Shown: positions 16,634-24,859, counted from the stretch's first letter. The stretch is DNA of 64,000 nucleotides from Peterkaempfera bronchialis (GCF_003258605.2 NZ_CP031264.1:6812232-6876231); one strand, 5' to 3'. Notes: generated by a model not told the origin, from the sequence alone. Program-made: numbers and translations.

Positions 16634-17911
16634 TCAGGGCCGCCGCGCCGCCGGGGGGCGGGAGCGCAGTGCGCCGACCACCGACCAGGCGACCGAGACC
16701 ATGGGCACCGCCACCACCGCGCCGATCACCCCGCCGACGATGCTGCCCGCGATCACCGACACGGCGACCACCACCGGGTGGAGCCGCACCGCCCAGCTCA
16801 TCACCAGCGGTTGCAGCACATGCCCCTCGATCTCGCCGACGACCACGATCAGCACCACCACGATCGCGGCGGTGATCGGCCCCCGTCCCGCCAGTGCCAC
16901 CACCGTGGCCACCGACAGCGCGATGGGCGACCCGATCAGCGGGATGAACGCGGCGAAGAACTCCAGCAGCGTCAGCGGCAGCGCCAGGGGCACCCGCAGC
17001 ACCGTCAGCGCGATGCCGACCAGTACGGCGTTGGTGGCGGCCACGATGATGATGCCCCGGGTGTACCCGGCGAAGGTGTTCCAGGCAGCCCGGCCCGCCA
17101 GGTCCCACGGCGAGCGGGCGGACTCGGGGATCTGCGTCAGGAACCAGCTCCAGAACCGGCCGCCCGAGTAGACGAAGAAGAGGGAGCAGAACAGCGCCAG
17201 CGCCGCCCCGGTCACCACCTCGACAGCCCGGCTGGCGCCGCTGAGGGCACTGCTGATCAGTGTGGCGCGGTGGGAGGTGAGAAATGAGGTGATCTTCCCC
17301 TGCAACCCGGTCAGCGTGTTGTGCGCGATCCGCAGCGGCGGCCCCTCCAGCCAGCGCCGGATCTGCTCCACCCCGCCGCTGAACTCGGTGGCGAGCCGAT
17401 GGGACTCCCCTGCCACCGAGCCGCCCACCAGCGCCAGCAGGGCCAGGAGCAGCAGCAGGCTGCCCACCACCGCCACCGCCACCGCCAGCGCCCGGGGCAG
17501 CCACCGCACCAGCAGTTCGGTCACCGGGCGCAGCACCGACGTCACCACCAGGGCGAGGAACACCGCGATGGCGATCAGCTGGAAGCGCCCCAGGACCATG
17601 AAGGCCACATAGACGACAGCGCCCACCGCCAGCAGCCGCCAGGCGTATGACGCGGCACTGCGCAACCCCGAATGCACCGGGTCGCCGTCCCACCGGGGAC
17701 CGCCCCGGCCGGCTGCGGCCGACCGGGCCCGGCGCACCGCCCCCGTGGTGCGGGTCGGCCGCCCGACCCGCACCGCGCGGCGGTCCGCCCGTCCCCTGCC
17801 CGGCCGTGCCCCGCCTGGCCGTCCCCTGCCCGGCCGTCCTGCGCCCGGCTGTCCCCGGTCCGGCTGCCCCCGGTCCGGCTGCCGCCGAGGGTCGGGGGCC
17901 CTGCTGCTCAC
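16634..17911 (-). CDS. AI-2E family transporter (PerM/YdiK-like)
   Basis: A 425-residue protein. Residues 1-85 are an arginine-, glycine- and proline-rich cytoplasmic tail (repeats of D-R-G-Q-P), then 7-8 hydrophobic segments: about 90-125, 130-175, a soluble part with V-E-Q-I-R-R-W-L, and the family's final block F-A-A-F-I-P-L-I-G-S-P-I then E-G-H-V-L-Q-P-L-V-M-S. These features define the AI-2E exporter/PerM family; despite the name many members export other compounds or act as Na+/H+ antiporters. The start is a GTG; the low-complexity tail makes the exact start uncertain. It is 42 nt downstream of the split ferritin-like gene pair on the same strand. Confidence 0.88.
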   Translation of the reverse strand: MSSRAPDPRRQPDRGQPDRGQPGAGRPGRGRPGGARPGRGRADRRAVRVGRPTRTTGAVRRARSAAAGRGGPRWDGDPVHSGLRSAASYAWRLLAVGAVVYVAFMVLGRFQLIAIAVFLALVVTSVLRPVTELLVRWLPRALAVAVAVVGSLLLLLALLALVGGSVAGESHRLATEFSGGVEQIRRWLEGPPLRIAHNTLTGLQGKITSFLTSHRATLISSALSGASRAVEVVTGAALALFCSLFFVYSGGRFWSWFLTQIPESARSPWDLAGRAAWNTFAGYTRGIIIVAATNAVLVGIALTVLRVPLALPLTLLEFFAAFIPLIGSPIALSVATVVALAGRGPITAAIVVVLIVVVGEIEGHVLQPLVMSWAVRLHPVVVAVSVIAGSIVGGVIGAVVAVPMVSVAWSVVGALRSRPPAARRP

Positions 17912-17953
17912 CTGGGCGCCATCGCTCTCTGCCTCCCGCTCCGGTGCGGCGGG

Positions 17954-18571
17954 TCAGTCCTCGTCGCCGGACCTGCCGTCGTGCCGGTCGGACGCGGCGA
18001 GGTGCAGCCGGAACGCGGGACCGAGCACCTTGCGCCCGCCGGCCGGATGGGGGGTCTCCACCAGCCGGTGCGCCTGCTTCTCCAGGTGGAACATCAGCCG
18101 CTCCGCGCGCCTGAGCTCGTGCGGATGTCCGTCGAAGACGCGCTGGAGGGCGAGCAGCACCTCGGTGTACGCCTGGTCGCACGCCTCCGACAGCGCCCGC
18201 TCCCGGGAGCCCTGCGGCAGGCGCGTGGTGTCCGGGTCGTCGACCACCGGATGGACGCCGTCCGGGTCGAAGGCGATCCGGGGCCCCTCGAACCGCCACC
18301 GGTCGCCGCGCTGCACCATGCGGCGGCCCCTGACGATCTCCTCGAAGCGGTAGTAGTGGGCCAGCTCCTCGGACCCGGTGGCCGCCGCCTCGGACGCCTC
18401 CGACGCCTTGGACGCCTCGGCGGCGCCGGCACCGGCGCCGCCGCCACCCGCCCCGTGGGTCGGGTGGTCGCAGTCGTCGGCGTGGGCGGTCCCGGCCGTG
18501 GCGGCCACCACCGGCACGGCGAGTGCGGCGGCGGCTTCCAGGGCGGTGCGGCGGCTGATCTCTGTGCTCAT
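17954..18571 (-). CDS. C-terminal half of a ferritin-like (VioB-type) protein, with Tat-type signal peptide
   Basis: A 205-residue protein. Residues 1-31 look like a Tat signal: S-R-R-T-A-L, a hydrophobic stretch, and cleavage after A-H-A. A low-complexity Gly/Ala/Ser linker follows (34-66). From residue 68 the text E-E-L-A-H-Y-Y-R-F-E-E-I-V-R-G-R is the fourth helix of the ferritin-like domain found in VioB/iminophenylpyruvate dimer synthase relatives, including the ExxH pair Glu69/His72; D-D-P-D-T-T-R-L-P and the A-Y-T-E-V-L-L-A-L-Q region that follow are also normally in the same chain. Here they start a separate gene whose ATG overlaps the upstream stop (ATGA at 18568-18571). The two halves are probably made together. 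Confidence 0.72.
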   Translation of the reverse strand: MSTEISRRTALEAAAALAVPVVAATAGTAHADDCDHPTHGAGGGGAGAGAAEASKASEASEAAATGSEELAHYYRFEEIVRGRRMVQRGDRWRFEGPRIAFDPDGVHPVVDDPDTTRLPQGSRERALSEACDQAYTEVLLALQRVFDGHPHELRRAERLMFHLEKQAHRLVETPHPAGGRKVLGPAFRLHLAASDRHDGRSGDED

Positions 18572-19425
18572 GAGGTGCTTCCCGAAGCGAGGTTGGCCGG
18601 ACGGGTGTCGGAGGCGGCCCGCACCGGGGCCAGCGGTCCGGTGGTCGGGTCGGTGGGCGTGCCCTCGCCCTGGCGGACGATCTCCAGGATGGCCCAGAGG
18701 GCGGTCGACGCATTGGTCACCCGGTACAGCCGGCCCGGGGCGCCGCGCCAGCTGACCTGGCGGGCGGGATCGCCGGTGAAGAGGTGCTCGCGGCTGTCCA
18801 AGTGGATGATGGCGGCTGCGATCTTCTGGTAGAACCAGCCGATGGTGTGCTCGTCGTAGACGGCCTTCTGGAAGAAGTCCCGAGGGGCGTCCAGGACGTC
18901 GGCGGTGGCGTTCTGGATCTCTCCGTGGTCCGACAGGCGGATGTCGTGGGCCTCCAGGGCGGCGAGGGCACGCCGTCCGGCCAGGTCGACGGGGACGTGG
19001 GGGTGCTCGATGGTCATGAACACGTCCCGTACATGCTCGATGGAGCAGCGCCGCAGCGAGACCGTCAGCTGGGGCAGCACATCTCCCGGCAGCCGGCCGG
19101 GGTAGTGCGGGACGAAGCGCGGTGAGGCGATCCGGGGGGTGGCCCCGACGGCGTTGAGGATGTTGCCCACCAGCGCCATGTGGAGCATCTCCTGGATCAC
19201 CACGCTGCGGATGATCCGGGCCACCTCCCTGTTCCGGCCGCGCTTGAGGGAGAAGAGCGCATACAGATAGGCCGGGACCGTGGCGTGTTCCAGGGCCAGT
19301 GCCGCCTGCAAGGCCTCGTGCAGATCCCGGCGGTCACGGATGTCCAGTTTCCTGCCGCGTGCGGAGTCGTCCTGTGCTGCCGCGTTCGCCTCCGGCACCA
19401 CGCCTGGAGAGCTCGACTGGGGCAT
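18568..19425 (-). CDS. N-terminal half of a ferritin-like (VioB-type) protein
   Basis: A 285-residue protein without signal peptide. Helix 1 has L-E-H-A-T-V-P-A-Y-L-Y (Glu46), helix 2 Q-E-M-L-H-M (Glu79/His82), as in Pfam 'Ferritin-like' (PF12902) proteins such as iminophenylpyruvate dimer synthase. In helix 3 the expected acidic ligand in T-I-G-E-F-Y is replaced (T-I-G-W-F-Y), and the chain ends after L-Y-R-V-T-N-A-S-T-A-L-W-A-I-L-E-I-V-R-Q-G-E-G, exactly where the fourth helix should come. That helix is encoded by the next, 4-nt-overlapping gene. So the domain is divided between two proteins. The ATG follows AGAGGGAC at good distance. Confidence 0.75.
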   Translation of the reverse strand: MPQSSSPGVVPEANAAAQDDSARGRKLDIRDRRDLHEALQAALALEHATVPAYLYALFSLKRGRNREVARIIRSVVIQEMLHMALVGNILNAVGATPRIASPRFVPHYPGRLPGDVLPQLTVSLRRCSIEHVRDVFMTIEHPHVPVDLAGRRALAALEAHDIRLSDHGEIQNATADVLDAPRDFFQKAVYDEHTIGWFYQKIAAAIIHLDSREHLFTGDPARQVSWRGAPGRLYRVTNASTALWAILEIVRQGEGTPTDPTTGPLAPVRAASDTRPANLASGSTS

Positions 19426-19695
19426 GTCCGTCCCTCTGTCCGTGTCGGCCGGCCCGGAGGGGATCCGGGCCCTTCCGTCGCACGGTCGCACGGCGGGGGA
19501 GGGGGATCGGGGATTGGAATAGTCGACTCATAGTTCGTTCCGTCGATCGGGCCAATATCGGGGGACAGGCAGGGCCTGACCGCACCGGCCTCCGGAGTAC
19601 CTTGGGAGAGGCGAGGGCGCCCCGTGGGCAGGCCACCGGCGCCCTCCGACGTTCCCATGGTGCTGCACCGCTGCGGAACCGGGCAGGAAGACTGT

Positions 19696-19920
19696 ATGGG
19701 CGCAGCAGACGACGCGGAGCAGAGTCCGATCGGGGCCATCGGCCGGGTGACCGTCCCGATCCCGCCGGACGGTCCGGGCGAGGTGCTTCTGGCGGTGCGC
19801 GGCGGGACCGAGGCGTTCGCCGCCTGGTCCGAGACCCCCATTGCCAAGCATGTACGCGTCATCGTGGTCGACTGCACCTCGGCACGCTCCGTGGTCGTCC
19901 AGCCCTTTCCCACCCCTTAG
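19696..19920 (+). CDS. Small NfeD-like OB-fold protein, flotillin partner
   Basis: A 74-residue protein starting at the ATG that follows GGAAG (MGAADDAEQSPIGAIGRVTV). The segment I-G-R-V-T-V-P-I-P-P-D-G-P-G-E-V-L-L-A-V-R-G and V-I-V-V-D-C-T-S-A-R-S-V-V-V resembles the soluble OB-fold (NfeD) domain that pairs with flotillins, but the membrane helices of full NfeD proteins are absent. It lies 20 nt upstream of a flotillin gene on the same strand, the standard NfeD-flotillin order. Function inferred from context: partner of the SPFH membrane scaffold. Confidence 0.72.
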   Translation: MGAADDAEQSPIGAIGRVTVPIPPDGPGEVLLAVRGGTEAFAAWSETPIAKHVRVIVVDCTSARSVVVQPFPTP

Positions 19921-19940
19921 ACGCGCGAAAGGAGCCCCCC

Positions 19941-21137
19941 ATGTTGTTCTGGCATGTTCCCGCCCCCAACGAGGCGATGCTGATCTCCGGCTCCAAGCGG
20001 CAGGCACAGGACACCCAGTTCCGTATCGTCACCGGGCACGGCAGCTTCGTCCTCCCGATCAAGCAGAAGGCCCGGATGCTCTCGCTGGCCCTGCGGGAGG
20101 CGGAGATCACCGAGGACTGCGTGACCCAGCAGGGCATCCGCCTCAACGTCCGCGCCGTCGCCGTGTTCAAGGTCGGCGACGACGTGGTCTCCATCGCCAA
20201 CGCGGCCCGCCGCTTCCTGTCCGAGCAGAACCGCATGGAGGAGCTGGTGGGCCGCATCTTCGCCGGGCATCTGCGCTCCATCATCGGCGGCCTGACCGTG
20301 GAGCAGATCATCCGGGAACGCGACCGGGTGGCGCAGGAGGTGAAGGAGGGCAGCCACAGCGAGATGGAGAAGCTGGGCATCGTGGTGGACGCCATGCAGA
20401 TCCAGGAGATCGAGGACGCCACCGGCTACATCGACAACCTGGCGGCCCCGCACGCCGCCGCCGTCGCCAGCCAGGCCCGGATCGCCCAGGCCAGGGCCGA
20501 CCAGGAAGCCGCCGAACGCGAACAGCAGGCCGCCGCGCTCAAGGCCGCGTACGAGCGGGACACCGCGGTCAAGCGGGCGGGCTTCCAGGCCGAGACCGAG
20601 CAGTCCAACGCGCGCGCCGCGCAGGCGGGCCCGCTGGCCCAGGCCAGGGCCTCGCAAGAGGTCATCGAGGAGCAGACGGCGCTCGCCCAGCGCCAGGCGT
20701 CGCTGGCCGCGCAGCGGCTGGAGGCGGAGGTCCGGCGCCCCGCCGACGCCGAGGCGTACCGGCAGCGCACGCTGGCCGAGGCCCACCGCGACCAGGCCAA
20801 GTACGAGGCGGACGGCAGCGCCTATGCGCAGCGGACGCTCGCCCAGGCCGAGGCCGACGCCAACAACGCCCGCGCCGCCTCGCTGCGGGACGGCAACCAG
20901 GAGCTCATCGCGGCCAACCGGATCGTGGAGAACCTGCCGCTCCTGGCCGACGCCGCCGCGCGCGGGATCGCCGGGTCCACCCTGACCGTCCTCAACGGCA
21001 CCGACGGTGTCAACGATGTCGCGGCGGGCATCGTCGGGCAGGGCATGGCCATCCTGGACACCCTGAAGAAGAGCCCGTCGGTCGGATACCGGCAGGCGTA
21101 CCGGCGCGGCCAGGAGCCGGGACCCCAGGCCGCCTGA
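19941..21137 (+). CDS. SPFH domain / flotillin family protein
   Basis: A 398-residue protein starting MLFWHVPAPNEAMLISG. Residues 1-165 form the SPFH (band 7) domain, with the typical G-I-R-L-N-V-R-A-V-A-V-F-K-V and V-D-A-M-Q-I-Q-E-I strands. Residues about 170-320 are a long alanine/glutamate coiled coil (A-Q-A-R-A-D-Q-E-A-A-E repeats), as in flotillins. The C-terminal 60 residues (NGTDGVNDVAAGIVGQGMAIL) are the actinobacterial flotillin end. Flotillins scaffold membrane microdomains. There is no obvious N-terminal helix of its own, so it probably attaches peripherally or through the NfeD-like partner. The site GAAAGGAG precedes the ATG. Confidence 0.9.
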   Translation: MLFWHVPAPNEAMLISGSKRQAQDTQFRIVTGHGSFVLPIKQKARMLSLALREAEITEDCVTQQGIRLNVRAVAVFKVGDDVVSIANAARRFLSEQNRMEELVGRIFAGHLRSIIGGLTVEQIIRERDRVAQEVKEGSHSEMEKLGIVVDAMQIQEIEDATGYIDNLAAPHAAAVASQARIAQARADQEAAEREQQAAALKAAYERDTAVKRAGFQAETEQSNARAAQAGPLAQARASQEVIEEQTALAQRQASLAAQRLEAEVRRPADAEAYRQRTLAEAHRDQAKYEADGSAYAQRTLAQAEADANNARAASLRDGNQELIAANRIVENLPLLADAAARGIAGSTLTVLNGTDGVNDVAAGIVGQGMAILDTLKKSPSVGYRQAYRRGQEPGPQAA

Positions 21138-21177
21138 ACCGGATCCCGCCTGAACCGAGCCGGGGCACCGCGTCCCC

Positions 21178-21210
21178 GGGCAGGCCCCCGGCACCGCCGG
21201 GGGCCTGCCC
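21178..21210. terminator. Bidirectional hairpin terminator
   Basis: A perfect 15-bp stem: GGGCAGGCCCCCGGC (21178-21192) pairs with 21196-21210, with a 3-nt loop. It separates the convergent flotillin and LOG-Nudix genes. Confidence 0.85.
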
Positions 21211-21233
21211 CTGCCTCGGCGGCGGCCCCGGTC

Positions 21234-21277
21234 AGGGAACTCAGGGGACTCAGGGGACTCAGGGGGCTCAGGGGGCG
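21234..21277. repeat. 10-bp tandem repeat at a gene 3' end
   Basis: The unit GGGGACTCAG or close variants (gggaactcag, ggggactcag, gggggctcag) occurs four to five times in a row between the flotillin and the LOG-Nudix genes, reaching into the stop region of the latter. It looks like slippage DNA; no function seen. Confidence 0.6.
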
Positions 21278-22221
21278 AGGTCGAGCTGGGCCATCAGCTG
21301 CCGGACCGCCGGGGCGCAGCGGTGGCTGTCGGAGGCGGTGAGCCAGGCCAGTTCGGCGATCTCGGCGGCGGGGCGCGGGGTCCCCTGGACGGGGCCGGTG
21401 TAGCAGTGCATCCGCAGCCGCGTCCCGGGGCGGCCGTGGGCCACGTCGTGCACGGTCCGCAGGGCGGTCAGGTCCTCGGGCGCGCAGCGCAGCCCGAGCT
21501 CTTCGGCGAGTTCGCGGACGAGGGCCCGGGGGGCGGTCTCGCCGGGCTCGGGTTTGCCGCCGGGCAGGTAGAAGGCGTCCTTGCCCCGGGTGCGTACGGC
21601 CAGCAGCCGGCCGTCGCGTACGCAGACCCAGGCCACCGAGTCCAGCACCGCCTCCGCAGCCGGGGTGTCCCACTTGGGGGCGGGCGGCTGCCAGGCGGCC
21701 AGCGCCCGCAGCAGGGTCTCCGGGTCGTCCGTGCTGATCAGGTCGCGGTGGGCGGGGCGCAGGAAGCCGCTGGTGACCAGGTGGTCGGCCAGGGTGAGCA
21801 GGGGGTCCCAGAAGCCGGGCGGGCCGAGCAGGGCGACCGGTTTGGTGTGCAGGCCGAGCTGCTGCCAGGTCCATGCCTCGAACAGCTCCTCAAGGGTGCC
21901 GGCGCCGCCGGGGAGGGCGACAAAGGCGTCTGCGGCCGCGGCCATGGCGGCCTTGCGGCGGTGCATGTCCTCGACCACCTCCAGGCGGGTCAGGCCCCGG
22001 TGGGCGATCTCCTTCTCCACCAGCGCGCGGGGCATCACCCCGTGCACCTGCCCGCCGGCGGCGAGCGCGGCGTCGGCCAGGGTTCCCATGAGCCCCACCC
22101 GGCCGCCGCCGTAGACCAGGCCGATCCCGTGCCGGGCCAGGGTGGTGCCCAGGGCGGCGGCCAGCGCGGCATGGCCGGGGTGGTGCCCGGGGGCGGAACC
22201 GGCGAAGACAGCGATCTGCAT
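21268..22221 (-). CDS. LOG-type phosphoribohydrolase fused to a Nudix hydrolase
   Basis: A 317-residue protein with two enzymatic domains. Residues 1-178 are a LOG (lonely guy) lysine-decarboxylase-like Rossmann domain: F-A-G-S-A near residue 7, [10 protein letters not shown] (37-46) and the active site P-G-G-A-G-T-L-E-E (104-112). LOG enzymes remove ribose 5-phosphate from cytokinin or AMP-like nucleotides. Residues 195-317 are a Nudix domain with a complete Nudix box at 222-244 (G-x5-E-x7-R-E-x-x-E-E-x-G-L). The tail ends MAQLDLAP. The gene is divergent from a TetR regulator across a perfect 22-bp palindrome, which likely controls both. The substrate pair is unknown. Confidence 0.88.
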   Translation of the reverse strand: MQIAVFAGSAPGHHPGHAALAAALGTTLARHGIGLVYGGGRVGLMGTLADAALAAGGQVHGVMPRALVEKEIAHRGLTRLEVVEDMHRRKAAMAAAADAFVALPGGAGTLEELFEAWTWQQLGLHTKPVALLGPPGFWDPLLTLADHLVTSGFLRPAHRDLISTDDPETLLRALAAWQPPAPKWDTPAAEAVLDSVAWVCVRDGRLLAVRTRGKDAFYLPGGKPEPGETAPRALVRELAEELGLRCAPEDLTALRTVHDVAHGRPGTRLRMHCYTGPVQGTPRPAAEIAELAWLTASDSHRCAPAVRQLMAQLDLAP

Positions 22222-22232
22222 AGACCCTCCAG

Positions 22233-22254
22233 TGCGACGCGACGTCGCGTCGCA
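22233..22254. promoter_or_regulatory. 22-bp perfect palindromic operator, TetR-type
   Basis: The left half TGCGACGCGAC (22233-22243) is followed directly by its exact complement (22244-22254). It sits 12 nt before the LOG-Nudix start (on minus) and 20 nt before the TetR GTG (on plus), the ideal position for a TetR dimer that represses both divergent genes. Confidence 0.75.
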
Positions 22255-22273
22255 TTGTGGCAAACTTACAGGC

Positions 22274-22897
22274 GTGACCGCGCCTCCGCCCTCCGCCGCA
22301 CCCCACGAGCCCCGCACCGGCCCGGCCCCCGCCTCCTCCCGTGCCGACCGGCCCGCGGCCGGACCGCGCGGCCGGGAACGGGTGCTGGACGCCACACTCG
22401 CGCTGCTCGCCGAGGCCGGCTACGGCAGGGTGACGGTGGAAGGCGTGGCCGCCGCGTCGCGTGTGCACAAGAGCACCCTGTACCGGTGGTGGCCGGACAA
22501 GGCCGCCCTGGTCGCCGATGCGCTGGCCTCCCGGCTGGACGCCGGCCCGGTACCCGACACCGGCACCACCAGGGGCGACCTGGCGGCCTGGCTGGAGGGC
22601 ACCATCGCCAACTACACGGCCACCCCGGCGGGCGCCGCGATGCCCGCCCTGATCGCCGACCTGGCCGGCCGCCCCGGCGCGCTGGACGCCTTCCGCGCAG
22701 CCTTCCTCACCGAGCGCCGGGCCAACTGCGCCACGCTCCTGCACCGTGGCATCGCCCGAGGCGACCTGCCCGCCGACACCGATGTCGACCTCTTCATGGA
22801 CGCCCTGGCGGGAGCCGTCTTCTACCGGCAGCTCGTCACGGGGCTGCCCATCGACCGCGACCTGCCGCATCGGCTGCTGCGGCTGCTCGGCCTCTGA
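22274..22897 (+). CDS. TetR/AcrR family transcriptional regulator
   Basis: A 207-residue protein starting at GTG 22274 after a short disordered proline- and alanine-rich tail (residues 1-35). The helix-turn-helix is [24 protein letters not shown] with recognition helix [10 protein letters not shown], typical TetR_N. The C-terminal ligand domain (TetR_C_11-like; [10 protein letters not shown] near the end) has no recognisable ligand signature. It is divergent from the LOG-Nudix gene with the palindrome between them, so autoregulation and control of that fusion enzyme are the simplest reading. Confidence 0.92.
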   Translation: MTAPPPSAAPHEPRTGPAPASSRADRPAAGPRGRERVLDATLALLAEAGYGRVTVEGVAAASRVHKSTLYRWWPDKAALVADALASRLDAGPVPDTGTTRGDLAAWLEGTIANYTATPAGAAMPALIADLAGRPGALDAFRAAFLTERRANCATLLHRGIARGDLPADTDVDLFMDALAGAVFYRQLVTGLPIDRDLPHRLLRLLGL

Positions 22898-23005
22898 TCG
22901 GCCTCTGATCGGCTGTACCTGATCCAGCGTCAGGTGACCTGCGGGTGAACCGTTCTGCCGCATGGCGCGTGCATAGGGGCGGAGTTCCGTCCATTCCCGC
23001 AGGGC

Positions 23006-23034
23006 TTGACGTGGACATGGTCTAGACCTACCGT
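23006..23034 (+). promoter_or_regulatory. Promoter with overlapping DasR-like site (dre)
   Basis: TTGACG (23006-23011), a 17-bp spacer and TACCGT (23029-23034) form a good housekeeping promoter. The palindrome GGTCTAGACC (23019-23028) within TGGTCTAGACCT lies in the spacer and touches the -10 box; it matches the DasR responsive element (consensus close to ACTGGTCTAGACCACT). DasR is the GlcNAc-sensing GntR repressor of Streptomyces. The predicted start site is near 23041. Confidence 0.75.
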
Positions 23035-23121
23035 CGTCGCCTAACCGGACGTCACATAGGTATCCCGAGTTCATATCCCTGAACGAGGGTGATGGTCCGT
23101 GCCCGGAAAGGCATGCCCTCC

Positions 23122-24804
23122 ATGTCTCAGACACCCCTGTCCGCCGCGCCGGGGCGCACCCCTCGTCGGCGCAGGCGAGGCGCCGCCCTGCTCGCCGGCG
23201 CGCTGACCACCGCCCTCACCGTGGCGGTGGTCAACGGGTCCGCCTCGGCAGCGAAGCCCGCCCCGACCCCCGCCGCCCCGACCCCCGCCGCCGCGCAGCC
23301 CGTGGCCGCCGCAGCCCCGGCCGCCTTTGTCCACCCCGGCGTCCTGGTCGGCCAGTCGCAGCTCGACTTCCTGCGCGGCAAGGTCCAGGCCGGAGCCCAG
23401 CCCTGGAAGCGCGCCTACGACCAGATGCTCGCCAGCAGCTATGCCTCGCTGTCGCGCACGCCCAAGCCCCGCGCGGTGGTCGAGTGCGGCTCGTACTCCA
23501 ACCCCAACAACGGGTGCAGCGACGAGCGGGAGGACGCCATCGCCGCGTACACCGACGCGCTCGCCTGGTACGTCACCCGCGACAGCCGGTACGCGGAGAA
23601 GGCCGTCCAGATCATGGACGCCTGGTCCGCCACCATCACCTCGCACACCAACAGCAACGCCCCGCTCCAGACCGGCTGGGCCGGCTCGGTCTGGCCCCGG
23701 GCGGCGGAGATCATCCGCTACACCTACAGCGGCTGGTCGGGCGCCGACCGCTTTGGGACGATGCTGCGGAACGTCTACCTTCCGCAGGTCATCAACGGCT
23801 CCAACAGCAACGGCAACTGGGAGCTGTCCATGATGGAGGCCGCCGTCTCCATCTCCGTCTACCTCAACGACCGCACCAGCTACGACAAGTCCGTCACCCG
23901 CTACCTCAACCGGGTCCAGGCCTATGTCTACCTGGAGACCGACGGCGCCCTCCCCAGGACCGTGCCCGGCAGCGGCCTGGACACCAGCGCCAAGATCATC
24001 AGCAACTGGCAGGGCCAGTCCACCTTTGTCACCGGCCTCACCCAGGAGACCTGCCGGGACTTCACCCACACCGGCTACGGCATCTCCGCCATCTCGCATG
24101 TGGCCGAGACCTCCCGCATCCAGGGCCAGGACCTCTACCCCCAGGTCGGTGAGCGGCTGCGGCAGGCGCTGGGCTTCCAGTCCAAGTACCAGCTCGGTGC
24201 CGCCGTGCCCTCCTGGCTCTGCGGCGGGCACCTCGAACTCGGCCTCGGGCCGATCACCGAGGTCGGCTTCAACGCCCTGCACAACCGCCTCGGCTACGCC
24301 ATGGACAACACCCAGCAGCTCACCGAGCAGCAGCGGCCGGCCGGCAGCAACAACCTGTTTGTCGCCTGGGAGACCCTCACCCACGCCGGTGACCCCGGCG
24401 GCGGCGGTACCGCCCAGCCGCAGGGCCGGATCACCGGCTATGGCTCCAAGTGCGTCGATGTGGCCGCCGGCGGGACCGCCAACGGCACCGCCGTCCAGCT
24501 CTACGACTGCAACGGCACCACCGCCCAGCAGTGGACGGTCGCCGCCGACGGCTCCCTCCAGGCGCTCGGCAAGTGCATGGACGTCACCAGCGCCGGAACC
24601 GCCAACGGCTCCAAGGTGCAGCTCTACGACTGCAATGGCACCGGCTCCCAGAAGTGGCAGCCGGGCTCCGGCGGCAGCCTGCTGAACCCGCAGTCCGGCC
24701 GCTGCCTGGACGCCACCGGCCCCAGCTCCGACAACGGCACCCGCCTCCAGCTCTGGGACTGCGCCGGCAGCGCCAACCAGAAGTGGACGCTGCCGACCTC
24801 CTGA
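23122..24804 (+). CDS. Secreted alginate-lyase-family protein with ricin-type CBM13
   Basis: About 560 residues from the ATG at 23122 (site GGAAAGG 10 nt upstream; in-frame starts at 23089/23092/23113 are also possible). The N-terminus has a basic RRRRRG, a hydrophobic helix and A-S-A cleavage, so it is secreted, possibly by Tat. After a proline/alanine linker comes an alginate-lyase (PF05426-like) helical barrel: H-P-G-V-L-V-G-Q-S-Q-L-D-F-L-R, W-P-R-A-A-E-I-I-R-Y, N-G-N-W-E-L-S-M-M-E-A, and H-T-G-Y-G-I-S. The last 130 residues are a ricin-type beta-trefoil with three repeats (C-V-D-V..N-G-T-A-V-Q-L-Y-D-C, C-M-D-V.., C-L-D-A..) and QKW/QQW boxes. It should degrade uronate or related polymers outside the cell under DasR-type control. 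Confidence 0.85.
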   Translation: MSQTPLSAAPGRTPRRRRRGAALLAGALTTALTVAVVNGSASAAKPAPTPAAPTPAAAQPVAAAAPAAFVHPGVLVGQSQLDFLRGKVQAGAQPWKRAYDQMLASSYASLSRTPKPRAVVECGSYSNPNNGCSDEREDAIAAYTDALAWYVTRDSRYAEKAVQIMDAWSATITSHTNSNAPLQTGWAGSVWPRAAEIIRYTYSGWSGADRFGTMLRNVYLPQVINGSNSNGNWELSMMEAAVSISVYLNDRTSYDKSVTRYLNRVQAYVYLETDGALPRTVPGSGLDTSAKIISNWQGQSTFVTGLTQETCRDFTHTGYGISAISHVAETSRIQGQDLYPQVGERLRQALGFQSKYQLGAAVPSWLCGGHLELGLGPITEVGFNALHNRLGYAMDNTQQLTEQQRPAGSNNLFVAWETLTHAGDPGGGGTAQPQGRITGYGSKCVDVAAGGTANGTAVQLYDCNGTTAQQWTVAADGSLQALGKCMDVTSAGTANGSKVQLYDCNGTGSQKWQPGSGGSLLNPQSGRCLDATGPSSDNGTRLQLWDCAGSANQKWTLPTS

Positions 24805-24812
24805 ACACGCCC

Positions 24813-24847
24813 CCGGGGCCCGCAGCCCATCGGGCGGCGGGCCCCGG
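24813..24847. terminator. Bidirectional hairpin terminator
   Basis: CCGGGGCCCGC (24813-24823) pairs with GCGGGCCCCGG (24837-24847), with an inner GCCC/GGGC stem. It lies between the convergent lyase and LacI genes. Confidence 0.8.
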
Positions 24848-24859
24848 CGGCGCAGGCGG

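Noticed and set aside
16634-17911. Long Arg/Pro-rich N-terminal tail of the AI-2E-type permease as a separate domain
   Set aside because: It is low-complexity repeat DNA (D-R-G-Q-P) with no fold; the true start may lie further downstream.
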